From Nitrospiraceae bacterium UBA2600 (GTDB lineage Bacteria > Nitrospirota > Thermodesulfovibrionia > Thermodesulfovibrionales > Thermodesulfovibrionaceae): a DNA stretch of 27,113 nt. Each line of letters begins with the position of its first letter. Position 1 is the stretch's first letter. Below the pieces are notes generated by a model. It ran no database searches. It was not told the origin of the DNA and saw only the letters and a program-made list of their open reading frames with translations. Below, piece after piece: positions 15,339-23,497 of this stretch. Both the position numbers and the translations under genes were made by a program. The DNA lies in assembly GCA_002339325.1 (NCBI GenBank), contig DDKK01000009.1, forward strand, positions 1 to 27,113, given 5' to 3'.

Positions 15339-17132
15339 TCATAGTTTGAAAAATTTTTCCAATTCATCTGCTTCTTTAATAGGTTCGAATTGCTTATTAC
15401 CGACAGATGGAATTATGTAATCTCCGTTATTTTCCCTATGGGCGATTACAGTGAATGGAACTAATTTATGTAATGTGGCTTTTGCAATTTTTGATTCTAA
15501 TGAAGTGTAGAAATTTAAGGTAAGCAGGTCAAAATAAGTTAACAAGGCTTTAACATAATAAGGAGAAAGATAGGCTGAAACAGTATTAGAGAAAGCTTTA
15601 AGAGCATTTATGGCAAAATTGAGAAGCTGTTCTTCCCTGGTTATTGAATGTAGTCTTAGAAGATTAATAATCATGATTGAGTTTGCTGAAGGATAGGGAG
15701 TATCGTGAATACTTTTCTGTCTTATTGATATAATCTCCTCTGGAGAGTCATAAAATCCGCCGTTTTTGCTATCCCAGAGATTTTGTAAGGCTAAATCAGT
15801 TAGTTCCATTGCATTTGTAAGGTAACTTTTTTCAGACGTTACTTCATAGGCAGATATCAAAGCCGAGATAAAGTAGGCATAGTCATCAATTAAGGCAGGA
15901 GTTTTGCCTTTAGTTCTGTAAAAATTTCTGTCTATTAATAAGTTATCAAGCGTAATATTAATAGCTTTGAGAGCTATTTTTAGTAATTCTCTGTCATTTA
16001 ATTTTCGCCATGCAAGGATGAAAGCCTCTGAGGAAATGCCATTAACAAATGCATAGAGAGTTGCGTCTATATCGGGCATGGTTCTTTTTTGTCTTTCCAT
16101 AATTAATCTCTCTCTTAATTGTCTTATGATTTCTCTGTCTCTTCCTATGAGGATAAACCTATCATTGACCATTGCTTTTCCGTCAACGAGGGCTATTGTC
16201 ATATCGGAGATTTTTCTTAACTCGCCTTCTTGCCATGTATAGTAGATTTCATCGGCAGATTGGCTTGAGCAGAAAAATCCGTCTTCAAAGAGTAAGTTTT
16301 TCTTCATGTAATCAATTGTTTCAGTAACTATTTCAAGATAAACCTCTTCCTTTAATATGCTGTAAGCATAAAGATAGTTTATGATATGCCAAGAGTTGTC
16401 AACAGCTAATTTTTCAAAATGTGGTATTTTCCATTCTCTATCTACGCAATATCGGTGGAAACCTCCTTCAACATGGTCGTAGATACCTCCAGAAATCATT
16501 CCCATTAAAGTTTTATCTAAGGCGTTTAATATCCAAGGTTTCGGTTTTATCCAGTATTTCCATATAAGAAGGTCAATGTGAGCAAATGGTGGGAATTTAG
16601 GAGTTTTCTTGAATCCGCCGTTTTCAAAATCCATCTCTACAACAATATCCTCTTCAGGATTATGAATTAGCTCTTCTCTTATTTCAGCAGGTGCAATCTC
16701 AATTGGCTTTATCGCATCAACTATTACCTGCGCTCTTTCTGCTATTTTGTCTCTGTTAGTATTAAACAACTCTAAAGCTTTATCTATCATTGTCTCAAAA
16801 TAATCGATTCCTTCGCTGTCTTTATAACTGATACCTGCAAAAGGTTTTCCGTCATGACCAAGTATTAGATTAAGAGGCCATCCACTTCCCTGCCCTATAA
16901 TGTATGAGGCTTTTTGATAAATTGCGTCTATGTCAGGTCTATTGTCTCTATTTACAAGCACAGGGATGAAGTTTTTATTAATTTTTTCGGCTATTAATGG
17001 ATTACTTAGAATCTTTTCTCTCATCTTTTTGCAGTAGTTACTCCAGCTTGCATAAATGTGAAGAAATACAGGCTTGTTTTCTCTTTCCGCTCTCTTAAAG
17101 GATTCTTTACTGTAGGGAAGCCATTCAATCAT
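15339..17132 (-). CDS. DUF255 (YyaL/SPATA20-like) thioredoxin-domain protein with incomplete active site
   Basis: A 597-residue protein. Residues 1 to about 110 form the DUF255 thioredoxin-like domain: SFKRAERENKPVFLHI, NRDNRPDID and GWPLNLIL are intact. The rest is a glycosidase-like alpha/alpha barrel (KFPPFAHIDL, GGIYDHVEGGFHRYCVDREW, HFEKLAVDN, DDYAYF, NGGFYDSP). The usual CHWC redox motif reads SNYC at 31-34, so only Cys34 remains. At 597 residues it is somewhat short for the family. The biochemical role of the family is not established. AAGGAG precedes the ATG, which overlaps the trpF end region closely. Downstream is a CANC mini-thioredoxin. Confidence 0.88.
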   Translation of the reverse strand: MIEWLPYSKESFKRAERENKPVFLHIYASWSNYCKKMREKILSNPLIAEKINKNFIPVLVNRDNRPDIDAIYQKASYIIGQGSGWPLNLILGHDGKPFAGISYKDSEGIDYFETMIDKALELFNTNRDKIAERAQVIVDAIKPIEIAPAEIREELIHNPEEDIVVEMDFENGGFKKTPKFPPFAHIDLLIWKYWIKPKPWILNALDKTLMGMISGGIYDHVEGGFHRYCVDREWKIPHFEKLAVDNSWHIINYLYAYSILKEEVYLEIVTETIDYMKKNLLFEDGFFCSSQSADEIYYTWQEGELRKISDMTIALVDGKAMVNDRFILIGRDREIIRQLRERLIMERQKRTMPDIDATLYAFVNGISSEAFILAWRKLNDRELLKIALKAINITLDNLLIDRNFYRTKGKTPALIDDYAYFISALISAYEVTSEKSYLTNAMELTDLALQNLWDSKNGGFYDSPEEIISIRQKSIHDTPYPSANSIMIINLLRLHSITREEQLLNFAINALKAFSNTVSAYLSPYYVKALLTYFDLLTLNFYTSLESKIAKATLHKLVPFTVIAHRENNGDYIIPSVGNKQFEPIKEADELEKFFKL

Positions 17133-17135
17133 GTT

Positions 17136-17780
17136 TCACTCCTTGAAATGTTTTTTTAATTTTGCCTTTTCAATGAATTTTTTTACAAGTTCATGGTCTT
17201 TTATTCCTTTATTTTTTTCAACTCCACTTGATACATCAACAGCGTAGGGAGAAACTTTTTTTATAGCATCCTCTATGTTAAAAATATTCAATCCACCTGA
17301 GAGAATTATTCTTCCAAAGTCCTTTGCCTTTTTTGCTATTTCCCAATTAAATGTCTTCCCTGTCCCTCCGTATTCATTCTTACTGAATGTATCGAGCAAG
17401 AAAGCAGAAACTTTGTAATGTTTTAGCGTATCTTCCAAAGTATTTTCATTAGGTAGATTCCCGTCTTTATCCACTCTGAATGCTTTTATAACTCTTTTAA
17501 ATTGAAGACAAATTTCAGGAGATTCTTCTCCATGAAGCTGAACAGTGTCAATTCCTGTTAGCGCAATAATCTCTCTAATTGTTTCAATATCTTCGTTTAC
17601 AAAAACTCCTACCGCAGAGACAAAAGGAGGCAGGATTTTGATTATTTCTGCTGCCTTTGAGGGACTTATAAATCTTGGACTTTTTTTATAAAAAACAAAG
17701 CCTATTGCATCAGCGCCACATTCTGCTGCCCATAGGGCATCATCTAAATTTGTAATTCCGCAGATTTTTACTCGCACCAT
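17136..17780 (-). CDS. trpF: Phosphoribosylanthranilate isomerase TrpF
   Basis: A 214-residue TIM barrel that isomerises phosphoribosylanthranilate in tryptophan synthesis. KICGIT gives catalytic base Cys7, QLHGEE is intact, LLDTFS gives general acid Asp130, and LSGGLN plus VDVSSGVE form the phosphate-binding loops. Length is normal. Its ATG follows the TAG of the upstream PPC gene with no gap and no clear Shine-Dalgarno, so reinitiation is likely. No other trp gene is nearby: an orphan trpF set between LPS-core genes and thiol-redox genes. Confidence 0.96.
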   Translation of the reverse strand: MVRVKICGITNLDDALWAAECGADAIGFVFYKKSPRFISPSKAAEIIKILPPFVSAVGVFVNEDIETIREIIALTGIDTVQLHGEESPEICLQFKRVIKAFRVDKDGNLPNENTLEDTLKHYKVSAFLLDTFSKNEYGGTGKTFNWEIAKKAKDFGRIILSGGLNIFNIEDAIKKVSPYAVDVSSGVEKNKGIKDHELVKKFIEKAKLKKHFKE

Positions 17781-18215
17781 CTAAATTCTAAGAAGTGTCA
17801 TTTTGGATTTTTCATCAAGTTCTCTGTTAGCTTTAATATCAAGAATTTCCATCAAAACAGCCTCAAGTATAAGAAAAACCTCTGGATTTTCCCTGAGACA
17901 TCCCATTTTAACTAAATCCTCTCTTCCGTAAACACCATGTAAATGTGCTTTTGGTTCGTCCTTAAACCAGAATATTGTTCCAATGCCTAATGCTTCGTTA
18001 TTACCCCTTATTTCTCCCCAAATCGGTATCGGAGGTAATTCATCTCCCTCCGGGCCTACCACAAATCTCCCTGCCTTAAGTCCTCCAACAATCCAGAATA
18101 TAGCTGAGTATACTTTTTCTTGTTTTGCAAGCTCTGTTAATTTTTCCAGTGGATTTTCTCCGTCTTCAAATTTAATTACAAATACTCTCCCTACCCGTCC
18201 ACTTTGATATCTCAT
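17781..18215 (-). CDS. PPC/PCC-domain (DUF296) protein
   Basis: A 144-residue protein filling one plant-and-prokaryote-conserved domain: MRYQSGRVGRVFVIKFEDGE at the start, AIFWIVGGLKAGRFVVGP in the middle, and AHLHGVYGRED with the conserved His residues. Bacterial members form trimers of unknown role; the plant version is attached to AT-hooks. An upstream in-frame ATG at 18275 exists, but the start at 18215 is preferred: GGGAGG lies 5 nt before it, it overlaps the heptosyltransferase stop as ATGA, and the protein then begins as family members do. It is translationally coupled on both sides (ATGA, then TAG-ATG). Confidence 0.88.
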   Translation of the reverse strand: MRYQSGRVGRVFVIKFEDGENPLEKLTELAKQEKVYSAIFWIVGGLKAGRFVVGPEGDELPPIPIWGEIRGNNEALGIGTIFWFKDEPKAHLHGVYGREDLVKMGCLRENPEVFLILEAVLMEILDIKANRELDEKSKMTLLRI

Positions 18216-19210
18216 AGAGCCTCCCATTCTTTTATTTTGTCGTAAACTTTTTTCGGTGTGATTTCTTTCATACACTTTAGTTCAGGGCAATATTTCTTAA
18301 AACAGGGACTACAGGGCAAGTCTGAATTTATAACTAAGTGTTCATTTCCAAAGGGACCTGTTCTTTCCGGACAAGTAGGTCCGAAGAGAGCAACAACTCT
18401 TTTACCACACGCAACGGCAAGATGCATACTGCCTGTGTCAGGCGATATGACAAAAATAGATTTTTTAAAAACTGCAATCAATTCTCTAAGAGAGGTTTTT
18501 CCTACTAAGGATACTGCCTTGCCTTGACTGTATTTTTCAATATTGGACGCTACCTCCTTATCAGATTTAGAGCCTACAATTATAAAATTGTTCGGAAGAA
18601 TTTTTATTAGCTCAACAAAATATGGAATAGGCCAGTTTTTTGATTGCCACCTTGCAGAAGGAATGATTACAGCATAGTTATCAAAAGCCTTAAGCCAATC
18701 TGGTTCTTTTTCCTTTGGAAGCGGAAATTTTACCGAAGAGACCACACAACCTAATGCTTCCGCCATTTTAAGATATCGCCAAACAGCGTGTTGATTGATT
18801 TTGGCAGAAACAACTCTATTATAAAAAAGAGGGCTTAACTCTCTTGCCTCCTTAAAGCCCCATCTAAGAGGCGCTCCACTTAAGGCCGTAATTATTCCAC
18901 TTCTTAAAAGTCCCTGTAAGTCTATAGTCATTTGATAACTCTCTTGTCTCAACTGTTTGCCAATATCGAAAAAGTCTTTGAAAATTTGAGGTATGTTTTT
19001 GATATTTTTCCATCTATCTTTATCAACAGGAAAGACTTTTTCAATTAAAGGATGTTCATTAAGGAGGTCTTCAAATGCCTTTCCTACAACCCAGTGAATT
19101 TTTACCTCTGGATAGTTTTCTTTAACCGTATTTAAAAAAGCAAGGGAATGAACAATATCTCCGAGAGAACTTGGCTTGACAACGAGAATTTTATCATTTT
19201 CTCTGAGCAT
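18212..19210 (-). CDS. Glycosyltransferase family 9, lipopolysaccharide heptosyltransferase (WaaC-like)
   Basis: A 332-residue GT-B glycosyltransferase of the LPS inner core. VKPSSLGDIVHSLAFLNTV (10-28) is the family 9 N-terminal motif, and SPDTGSMHLAVACGKRVVALFGPT near 255 is the donor-binding motif. A cysteine-rich loop CSPCFKKYCPELKC follows. IDLQGLLRSG favours heptosyltransferase I. It starts 17 bp inside the 3' end of the fusion gene upstream, with a weak AAGGGA. It is paralogous to the N-terminal domain of that gene, so the two probably add successive heptoses. Confidence 0.88.
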   Translation of the reverse strand: MLRENDKILVVKPSSLGDIVHSLAFLNTVKENYPEVKIHWVVGKAFEDLLNEHPLIEKVFPVDKDRWKNIKNIPQIFKDFFDIGKQLRQESYQMTIDLQGLLRSGIITALSGAPLRWGFKEARELSPLFYNRVVSAKINQHAVWRYLKMAEALGCVVSSVKFPLPKEKEPDWLKAFDNYAVIIPSARWQSKNWPIPYFVELIKILPNNFIIVGSKSDKEVASNIEKYSQGKAVSLVGKTSLRELIAVFKKSIFVISPDTGSMHLAVACGKRVVALFGPTCPERTGPFGNEHLVINSDLPCSPCFKKYCPELKCMKEITPKKVYDKIKEWEAL

Positions 19211-20642
19211 GAAAATCCCTTTTAATTAACTCAACGACCTCTTTGAGATTACTTGCATCTTTTCCTATTTGGATACCTTTAGCTCCTATCATTTCCGCAA
19301 GTTTTATATCGATATCCTTATCCCCAACAACAAAAGATTTTTTAAAATCTATATTATACTTGTATCTTGCTATCATTGGCATTCCAGGAGATGGTTTTCT
19401 ACAGAAACATCTATCGTCGGGATGGTGTGGACAGTAGAGAAAATCATCGAAACCATATCTGTCCATGAAAAGTTGATTAACCTCTTTTACAAAGTCTTCC
19501 CTGATAATCCCCCTTGCTATACCAGACTGATTTGTTACTCCAATCATAATAAAACCCAGCTCTTTTAATTCTTTTAATGCTTCAATATGAGGAAACAACT
19601 CAAAATCTTCCCATCTGTTCAGGTAATTGGCATCCTTACATAAAGTTCCGTCTCTGTCAAAGAAAACTGCCTTGTTTTTAGGAAGTAGTTCAATCAGAGC
19701 ATCCCACACTTCATCAACTTCTATTGATTTCATACACTTTATATCGGAACATTTGTTTTTAAAGCAGGGACTACAGCTTATGTTTGCCTTTATTACTTTT
19801 CCTGCAAAACGAGGCGGTCCTGTAAGCTCTGGAGAAGTTGAACCAAAAATTGCCACCAACGGAATACCGAGAGCATAACCTAAGTGCATTATGCCAGAGT
19901 CATTACACAGTAGAAGGTCGCATTCAGAGAGAAGTTTAATCAATTCGGTAATTGAAGTTTTACCGGTAAAATCGTATACATTCTCTTTGTTTTCAATGGA
20001 AAGACTTTCTCCTCGTTGTCCTAAGACAATAACAGAGCCATACTCACTTGAAAATCTCTCAATTATATCTAAAAATTTAAAAGTCTCCCATTTTTTTGTA
20101 TCTCCATATTTAGCTCCAGGTGCTACTGCAAGAATAGGTCTTTTTATGATATCTAACTTCTCTCTTGCCGAAAGTCTATCCTCAAGGGATACGTTTATCC
20201 AGGGATAATCAGGTGACAAAGAGGGATTAAATCTTCGAGGAATTTCAAAGAAGTAATTAATATGATGAATTTTTCTGTCTTCTCCCTTGTATGGGACAGG
20301 ATGAGTAAGAAAAATACTCCTACAGTCTCTGTTCCACCCCACTCTCTCTGGAATTCCAGCAAGAAAAGTCAGTAAGGCTGCATCGAAGGCATTTTGAAGT
20401 AAATAGGCTCTTTGAAAATTACCCTCTTTTAGTCTATTTATAGTTTTCAATTTACCTTTCAACCCTTTCTCGTAGACAATCACTTCATCAATAGATTTTT
20501 CAAACTCAAATATTTCGGCAATTTTTTCTTTGACTAAAACCGAAATTTTTGAATTAGGATGAAGTTTTCTGATACCTCTTACTGCTGGCAGGCTCATTAC
20601 TGCATCTCCGAGCCAGTTAACAGAACGAATTAGTATATTCAT
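19194..20642 (-). CDS. Fusion of heptosyltransferase II (WaaF-like) and heptose-bisphosphate phosphatase (GmhB-like)
   Basis: One 482-residue chain. Residues 1 to about 320 are a GT9 heptosyltransferase (SVNWLGDAVMSLPAVRGI, NDSGIMHLGYALGIPLVAIFG, CSPCFKNKCSDIKC). Residues about 322-482 are a HAD phosphatase of the GmhB/HisB-N group: FFDRDGT with nucleophile Asp, TNQSGIARG, a zinc loop with Cys404, His406, Cys412 and Cys414, CRKPSPGM, and VVGDKDIDI. PGM favours GmhB over HisB. Both halves act in the same pathway: GmhB makes heptose 1-phosphate, WaaF uses the ADP-heptose. No stop or frame break lies between them. TAAAAT ends 6 nt before ATG, with no Shine-Dalgarno. Confidence 0.9.
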   Translation of the reverse strand: MNILIRSVNWLGDAVMSLPAVRGIRKLHPNSKISVLVKEKIAEIFEFEKSIDEVIVYEKGLKGKLKTINRLKEGNFQRAYLLQNAFDAALLTFLAGIPERVGWNRDCRSIFLTHPVPYKGEDRKIHHINYFFEIPRRFNPSLSPDYPWINVSLEDRLSAREKLDIIKRPILAVAPGAKYGDTKKWETFKFLDIIERFSSEYGSVIVLGQRGESLSIENKENVYDFTGKTSITELIKLLSECDLLLCNDSGIMHLGYALGIPLVAIFGSTSPELTGPPRFAGKVIKANISCSPCFKNKCSDIKCMKSIEVDEVWDALIELLPKNKAVFFDRDGTLCKDANYLNRWEDFELFPHIEALKELKELGFIMIGVTNQSGIARGIIREDFVKEVNQLFMDRYGFDDFLYCPHHPDDRCFCRKPSPGMPMIARYKYNIDFKKSFVVGDKDIDIKLAEMIGAKGIQIGKDASNLKEVVELIKRDFHAQRK

Positions 20643-20648
20643 TTTTGT

Positions 20649-20685
20649 ATTTTAAGCCTATAGCATTATCAGTTGCAAATGCTAT
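20649..20685 (-). promoter_or_regulatory. Promoter with inverted repeat, waaF-gmhB operon
   Basis: On the minus strand TTGCAA (complement 20673-20678), an 18-bp spacer and TAAAAT (complement 20649-20654), then 6 nt to ATG. ATAGCATT (20660-20667) and AATGCTAT (20678-20685) are perfect 8-bp inverted arms spanning the -35/spacer region, which may be an operator. No T-run follows the inverted repeat, so it is not a terminator. Confidence 0.55.
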
Positions 20686-20690
20686 TTAAT

Positions 20691-22607
20691 CTATTTCCAG
20701 TTTTTACCTGGTTTGCCCCAGTCGTATTGGTCAAACTTTCCAGGTTTATAGTCATAGGTAGCTTCGAGGGTTAAAAGCTCCTCATCGTCAGTTCCCTGTA
20801 ACATGTCTTTCCAATAGGTCAATTTATCTTTTGGATTGAGTCCCAGTTCAGGTTCAATATGGTCAGGAATTGTATCTCCATCTTTATCTTTTTCTGGAAC
20901 GTATCCATCTGTCCAAAAAGTGTGGGCATTGTTAAAATGAGTAAACTCATGCATAACTATGACTGCAAAGGTATCTATGTGAGTATAAGTAAAAAAGTTT
21001 CTATTTTGAAGGGTCGAAGGAATTGATAGCTTAATAGCAGGAAGTCGAATAGTAAAATTTTTACTATCCTCAACATTAAGATTCCTATTTAAATCACATA
21101 CATTTATTGTCTTATGGAGAGAGTAATAGGGATTATACTGACCTACTATACCTTGTTGCAAGCAGACGCATTTATCTATCGGCATGTCCTCACAATGAAA
21201 TGATAGCCTTACATTTTGCCCAAAGGGCATAGCTGCAGGAGTCTGCTTCCAGTAATAAAACCAGTTTGGATACTTACCCTGCGGATTGTTCTTTTCATCG
21301 CGTGGATAAAAAATCAAAACTTCCTTTGTCTCCTCAATTGAACATCCATCAACCTTCAAACGAGCCTTAACTTTTTGCCTACCGAAAGATTCCGTATGAG
21401 TTGGTAGTCCATCATATGTCACTTTTACTTTTGCTCCCTTTGGATTTGAAAGGCCTGATGATGGTTGAAGTGTTATATTTGAGCCTTCCATTTCAGGAAT
21501 TTCCCATTCAATTGATTCTTCATATTTAGCTGGGATAGTCTTTGCTTTAAGTTCAATCGTGAGGCTTCCTTGATTTTGTTCAGTGAAAATGTATCTCTCT
21601 CCCTCCGAAGGTGATAGTATTTCAAGCTTTACTTTTTGGGGACCTTTACATTTTTCAGGCTCATCTTTTTTAACTTTTAAATAGAGGGTAATGGTGGAAC
21701 CAGCTACACAACTTGAGGATTTGCCAGGATTTTCAATATGTTTTATTAACTTTAGACTGCCAGTTTTCAAAAGTTGCTCAAATTCTTCATTACTAATTGT
21801 CCAATTTCCACTTGTGCAACCTACTTTTGTAGCATTTGAAGAACCAATTCCTTCTCTTGTATAAAATACAATTTCTGGAGTGTTCGATTTTATTTCTAAT
21901 TTTCCTTTTTCTGATTTAATGATATCTACAACTCCTGCATAAAAATTGGGATATAATTCTCCTTTATCTATCTCGAAATGAAGAAAATTCGAATACCTCG
22001 TGCATGATTTTGGAACATAATAACTCCATTTTGTGCAGACTTTACCATAAAAATTTTCAACCTTTATGTTTTTGGAGAGGGTATCAAATCCATATTCCCT
22101 TTCTTTTTCAAACACTTTTTTATTAGTATTATACTTCCGAACAACCAATATATTACCTACAAAGGATTCTTTAATTCGGTAAAAAAGCTCCTTTTCTATA
22201 TTATTATCAAAATACCTTCTTTCTCCTCCATCAACCACTATAAAGCCTTCAGTTTCAATAGCTTGTAGTATTTCAATCTCTTCATCTAAGGACACGTAAT
22301 AATCAAGAAGTTGCTCGGCTTCTCTATACTGGATGTTTATTATTTCCCTTCTTCGTTCAATCTCCTTCTCTGGAGTATCGGCAGGCATTGAAGTTATATG
22401 TGGAATACCTAAAAGATTCTCTAATTCCATGTTAGCTTCTTCAATTGTAGATATGGCCTCTTTATATTGTCGAATAAGTTCATTTATTTCTGTCTTTTCC
22501 AGGGCAAAAAGATTAAAGCTATCTTTGTCTATATTTGATTGAAAGTATGAGCTGAGATAAAAGAAGAATAGCAGACTTAAAAAAATAAAACCTTTTCTTT
22601 TTTTCAA
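20691..22607 (-). CDS. Large exported protein, candidate zinc metallopeptidase
   Basis: Not recognised as a named family. It reads from TTG at 22607 (638 aa); a GTG at 22634 would add nine residues. TTG is preferred: GGAG lies about 7 nt before it, the protein then begins with KKRKGF plus a hydrophobic core (signal peptide to about residue 22), and the promoter -10 at 22638-22643 would start the mRNA downstream of the GTG. A helical stretch follows (about 35-100), then an Ig-like middle part. HEFTH (His553, Glu554, His557) with NNAH (His562) suggests a zincin site. DKDGDTIPD resembles a calcium-binding loop of thrombospondin type-3 repeats. Activity is inference. Confidence 0.75.
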   Translation of the reverse strand: MKKRKGFIFLSLLFFFYLSSYFQSNIDKDSFNLFALEKTEINELIRQYKEAISTIEEANMELENLLGIPHITSMPADTPEKEIERRREIINIQYREAEQLLDYYVSLDEEIEILQAIETEGFIVVDGGERRYFDNNIEKELFYRIKESFVGNILVVRKYNTNKKVFEKEREYGFDTLSKNIKVENFYGKVCTKWSYYVPKSCTRYSNFLHFEIDKGELYPNFYAGVVDIIKSEKGKLEIKSNTPEIVFYTREGIGSSNATKVGCTSGNWTISNEEFEQLLKTGSLKLIKHIENPGKSSSCVAGSTITLYLKVKKDEPEKCKGPQKVKLEILSPSEGERYIFTEQNQGSLTIELKAKTIPAKYEESIEWEIPEMEGSNITLQPSSGLSNPKGAKVKVTYDGLPTHTESFGRQKVKARLKVDGCSIEETKEVLIFYPRDEKNNPQGKYPNWFYYWKQTPAAMPFGQNVRLSFHCEDMPIDKCVCLQQGIVGQYNPYYSLHKTINVCDLNRNLNVEDSKNFTIRLPAIKLSIPSTLQNRNFFTYTHIDTFAVIVMHEFTHFNNAHTFWTDGYVPEKDKDGDTIPDHIEPELGLNPKDKLTYWKDMLQGTDDEELLTLEATYDYKPGKFDQYDWGKPGKNWK

Positions 22608-22637
22608 GTTAAACTCCGCTTGATTTTTTCTCACTCA

Positions 22638-22666
22638 ATTATACTGATTAAAATATTTTTTTTCAA
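22638..22666 (-). promoter_or_regulatory. Strong promoter of the exported protein gene
   Basis: On the minus strand TTGAAA (complement 22661-22666), a 17-bp spacer and TATAAT (complement 22638-22643). The predicted start is near 22631, giving a leader of about 24 nt with GGAG before the TTG start at 22607. Confidence 0.75.
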
Positions 22667-22699
22667 TTAAAAGTTAGGGAAGGATGAAAAGGAATTTTT

Positions 22700-23401
22700 C
22701 TAAATTTTATAAATCTCCTCCATCTCCTCAGTATATGCACCATCTTCTTCATAAATGAAAAGAGGTCGCTCCACTTTAAGCGATACCTTGCCTTCTTTAA
22801 CTGCCTCTAAAAGAACCATTTTGGCTTCTGTATTTTTTCTGGAATGAACAAATCGAAGTCTTTTAACTTCAAGTCTGTGGTTTCCCAGTATCTTTATAAT
22901 CTCCGTTAATCTCTCTGGTAGATGGACAACATATAATCTACCCCTGTTTCTTAAAGCCCTCTGGGCTATACAGGCAATATCTTTTACGGTAAGACTTAAT
23001 TCATGTCTGGCCAGAGCTTTTTCTCCCCAAGGACTTAATTTGCCCGAATTAGCTTTTCTGAATGGTGGATTTGATACGATAATGTCATAACCAGTTTCAT
23101 TGAAGGCTTTAGCATCAATGCATATTACTTCTGTCTTGTTTTTTATTTCATTCATTCTAATGTTTTGTTCAGCAAGTTTAGCAAGTTCAGTCTGAATTTC
23201 TATCATTTTAACCTCAGCTGTTGGATATTTCTTTGCAAGAATTAAGCCCACTATGCCTGTTCCAGCTCCGATATCAAGGATTTTTTTCGCTTTTTTTAAA
23301 TTAACAAACTTTGCAAGCAAGATTGCATCAACACTGAATCTGTAGCCTTCTTTAGGCTGACAGATTTTGAGGCTTCCTATTGAATCAATCGTAAAATCCA
23401 T
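22700..23401 (-). CDS. N6-adenine methyltransferase, TrmN6-like (tRNA1(Val) A37)
   Basis: A 233-residue SAM-dependent methyltransferase. The N-terminus GYRFSVDAILLAKFV is the hallmark of the TrmN6/YfiC group, then motif I ILDIGAGTGIVGL (41-53), the acidic E in MIEIQ, and NPPF in VSNPPFRKANSG, the catalytic motif for methylation of a planar NH2. It probably modifies adenine 37 of a valine tRNA, but related enzymes act on other RNAs or proteins. No Shine-Dalgarno is visible. It is divergent from the DUF2934 gene across 96 bp, and followed by 65 bp before the next gene's promoter region. Confidence 0.87.
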   Translation of the reverse strand: MDFTIDSIGSLKICQPKEGYRFSVDAILLAKFVNLKKAKKILDIGAGTGIVGLILAKKYPTAEVKMIEIQTELAKLAEQNIRMNEIKNKTEVICIDAKAFNETGYDIIVSNPPFRKANSGKLSPWGEKALARHELSLTVKDIACIAQRALRNRGRLYVVHLPERLTEIIKILGNHRLEVKRLRFVHSRKNTEAKMVLLEAVKEGKVSLKVERPLFIYEEDGAYTEEMEEIYKI

Positions 23402-23459
23402 CGTTATTTTTTGCCATAATTCTTTAAAAAAATCAATAGTAAGTTTTTGTTTTTTCTGA

Positions 23460-23465
23460 TATACT
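23460..23465 (+). promoter_or_regulatory. Probable -10 box for DUF2934-amrS
   Basis: TATACT lies 32 bp before the ATG at 23498 and is preceded by TGA, an extended -10 arrangement. No clear -35 is seen. The leader contains CAGGAGG. Confidence 0.5.
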
Positions 23466-23497
23466 TAAAATAATAGCTTTTTTCAGGAGGTTTTATC

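Noticed and set aside
17781..18275. Longer start of the PPC-domain gene at 18275
   Set aside because: It would overlap the upstream heptosyltransferase by 64 bp and add a 20-residue non-family extension, whereas 18215 has GGGAGG at proper spacing and an ATGA overlap.
20660..20685. The ATAGCATT inverted repeat as a terminator for the exported protein gene
   Set aside because: No T-run follows on the minus strand, the stem is AT-rich with a 10-nt loop, and it overlaps a plausible promoter.
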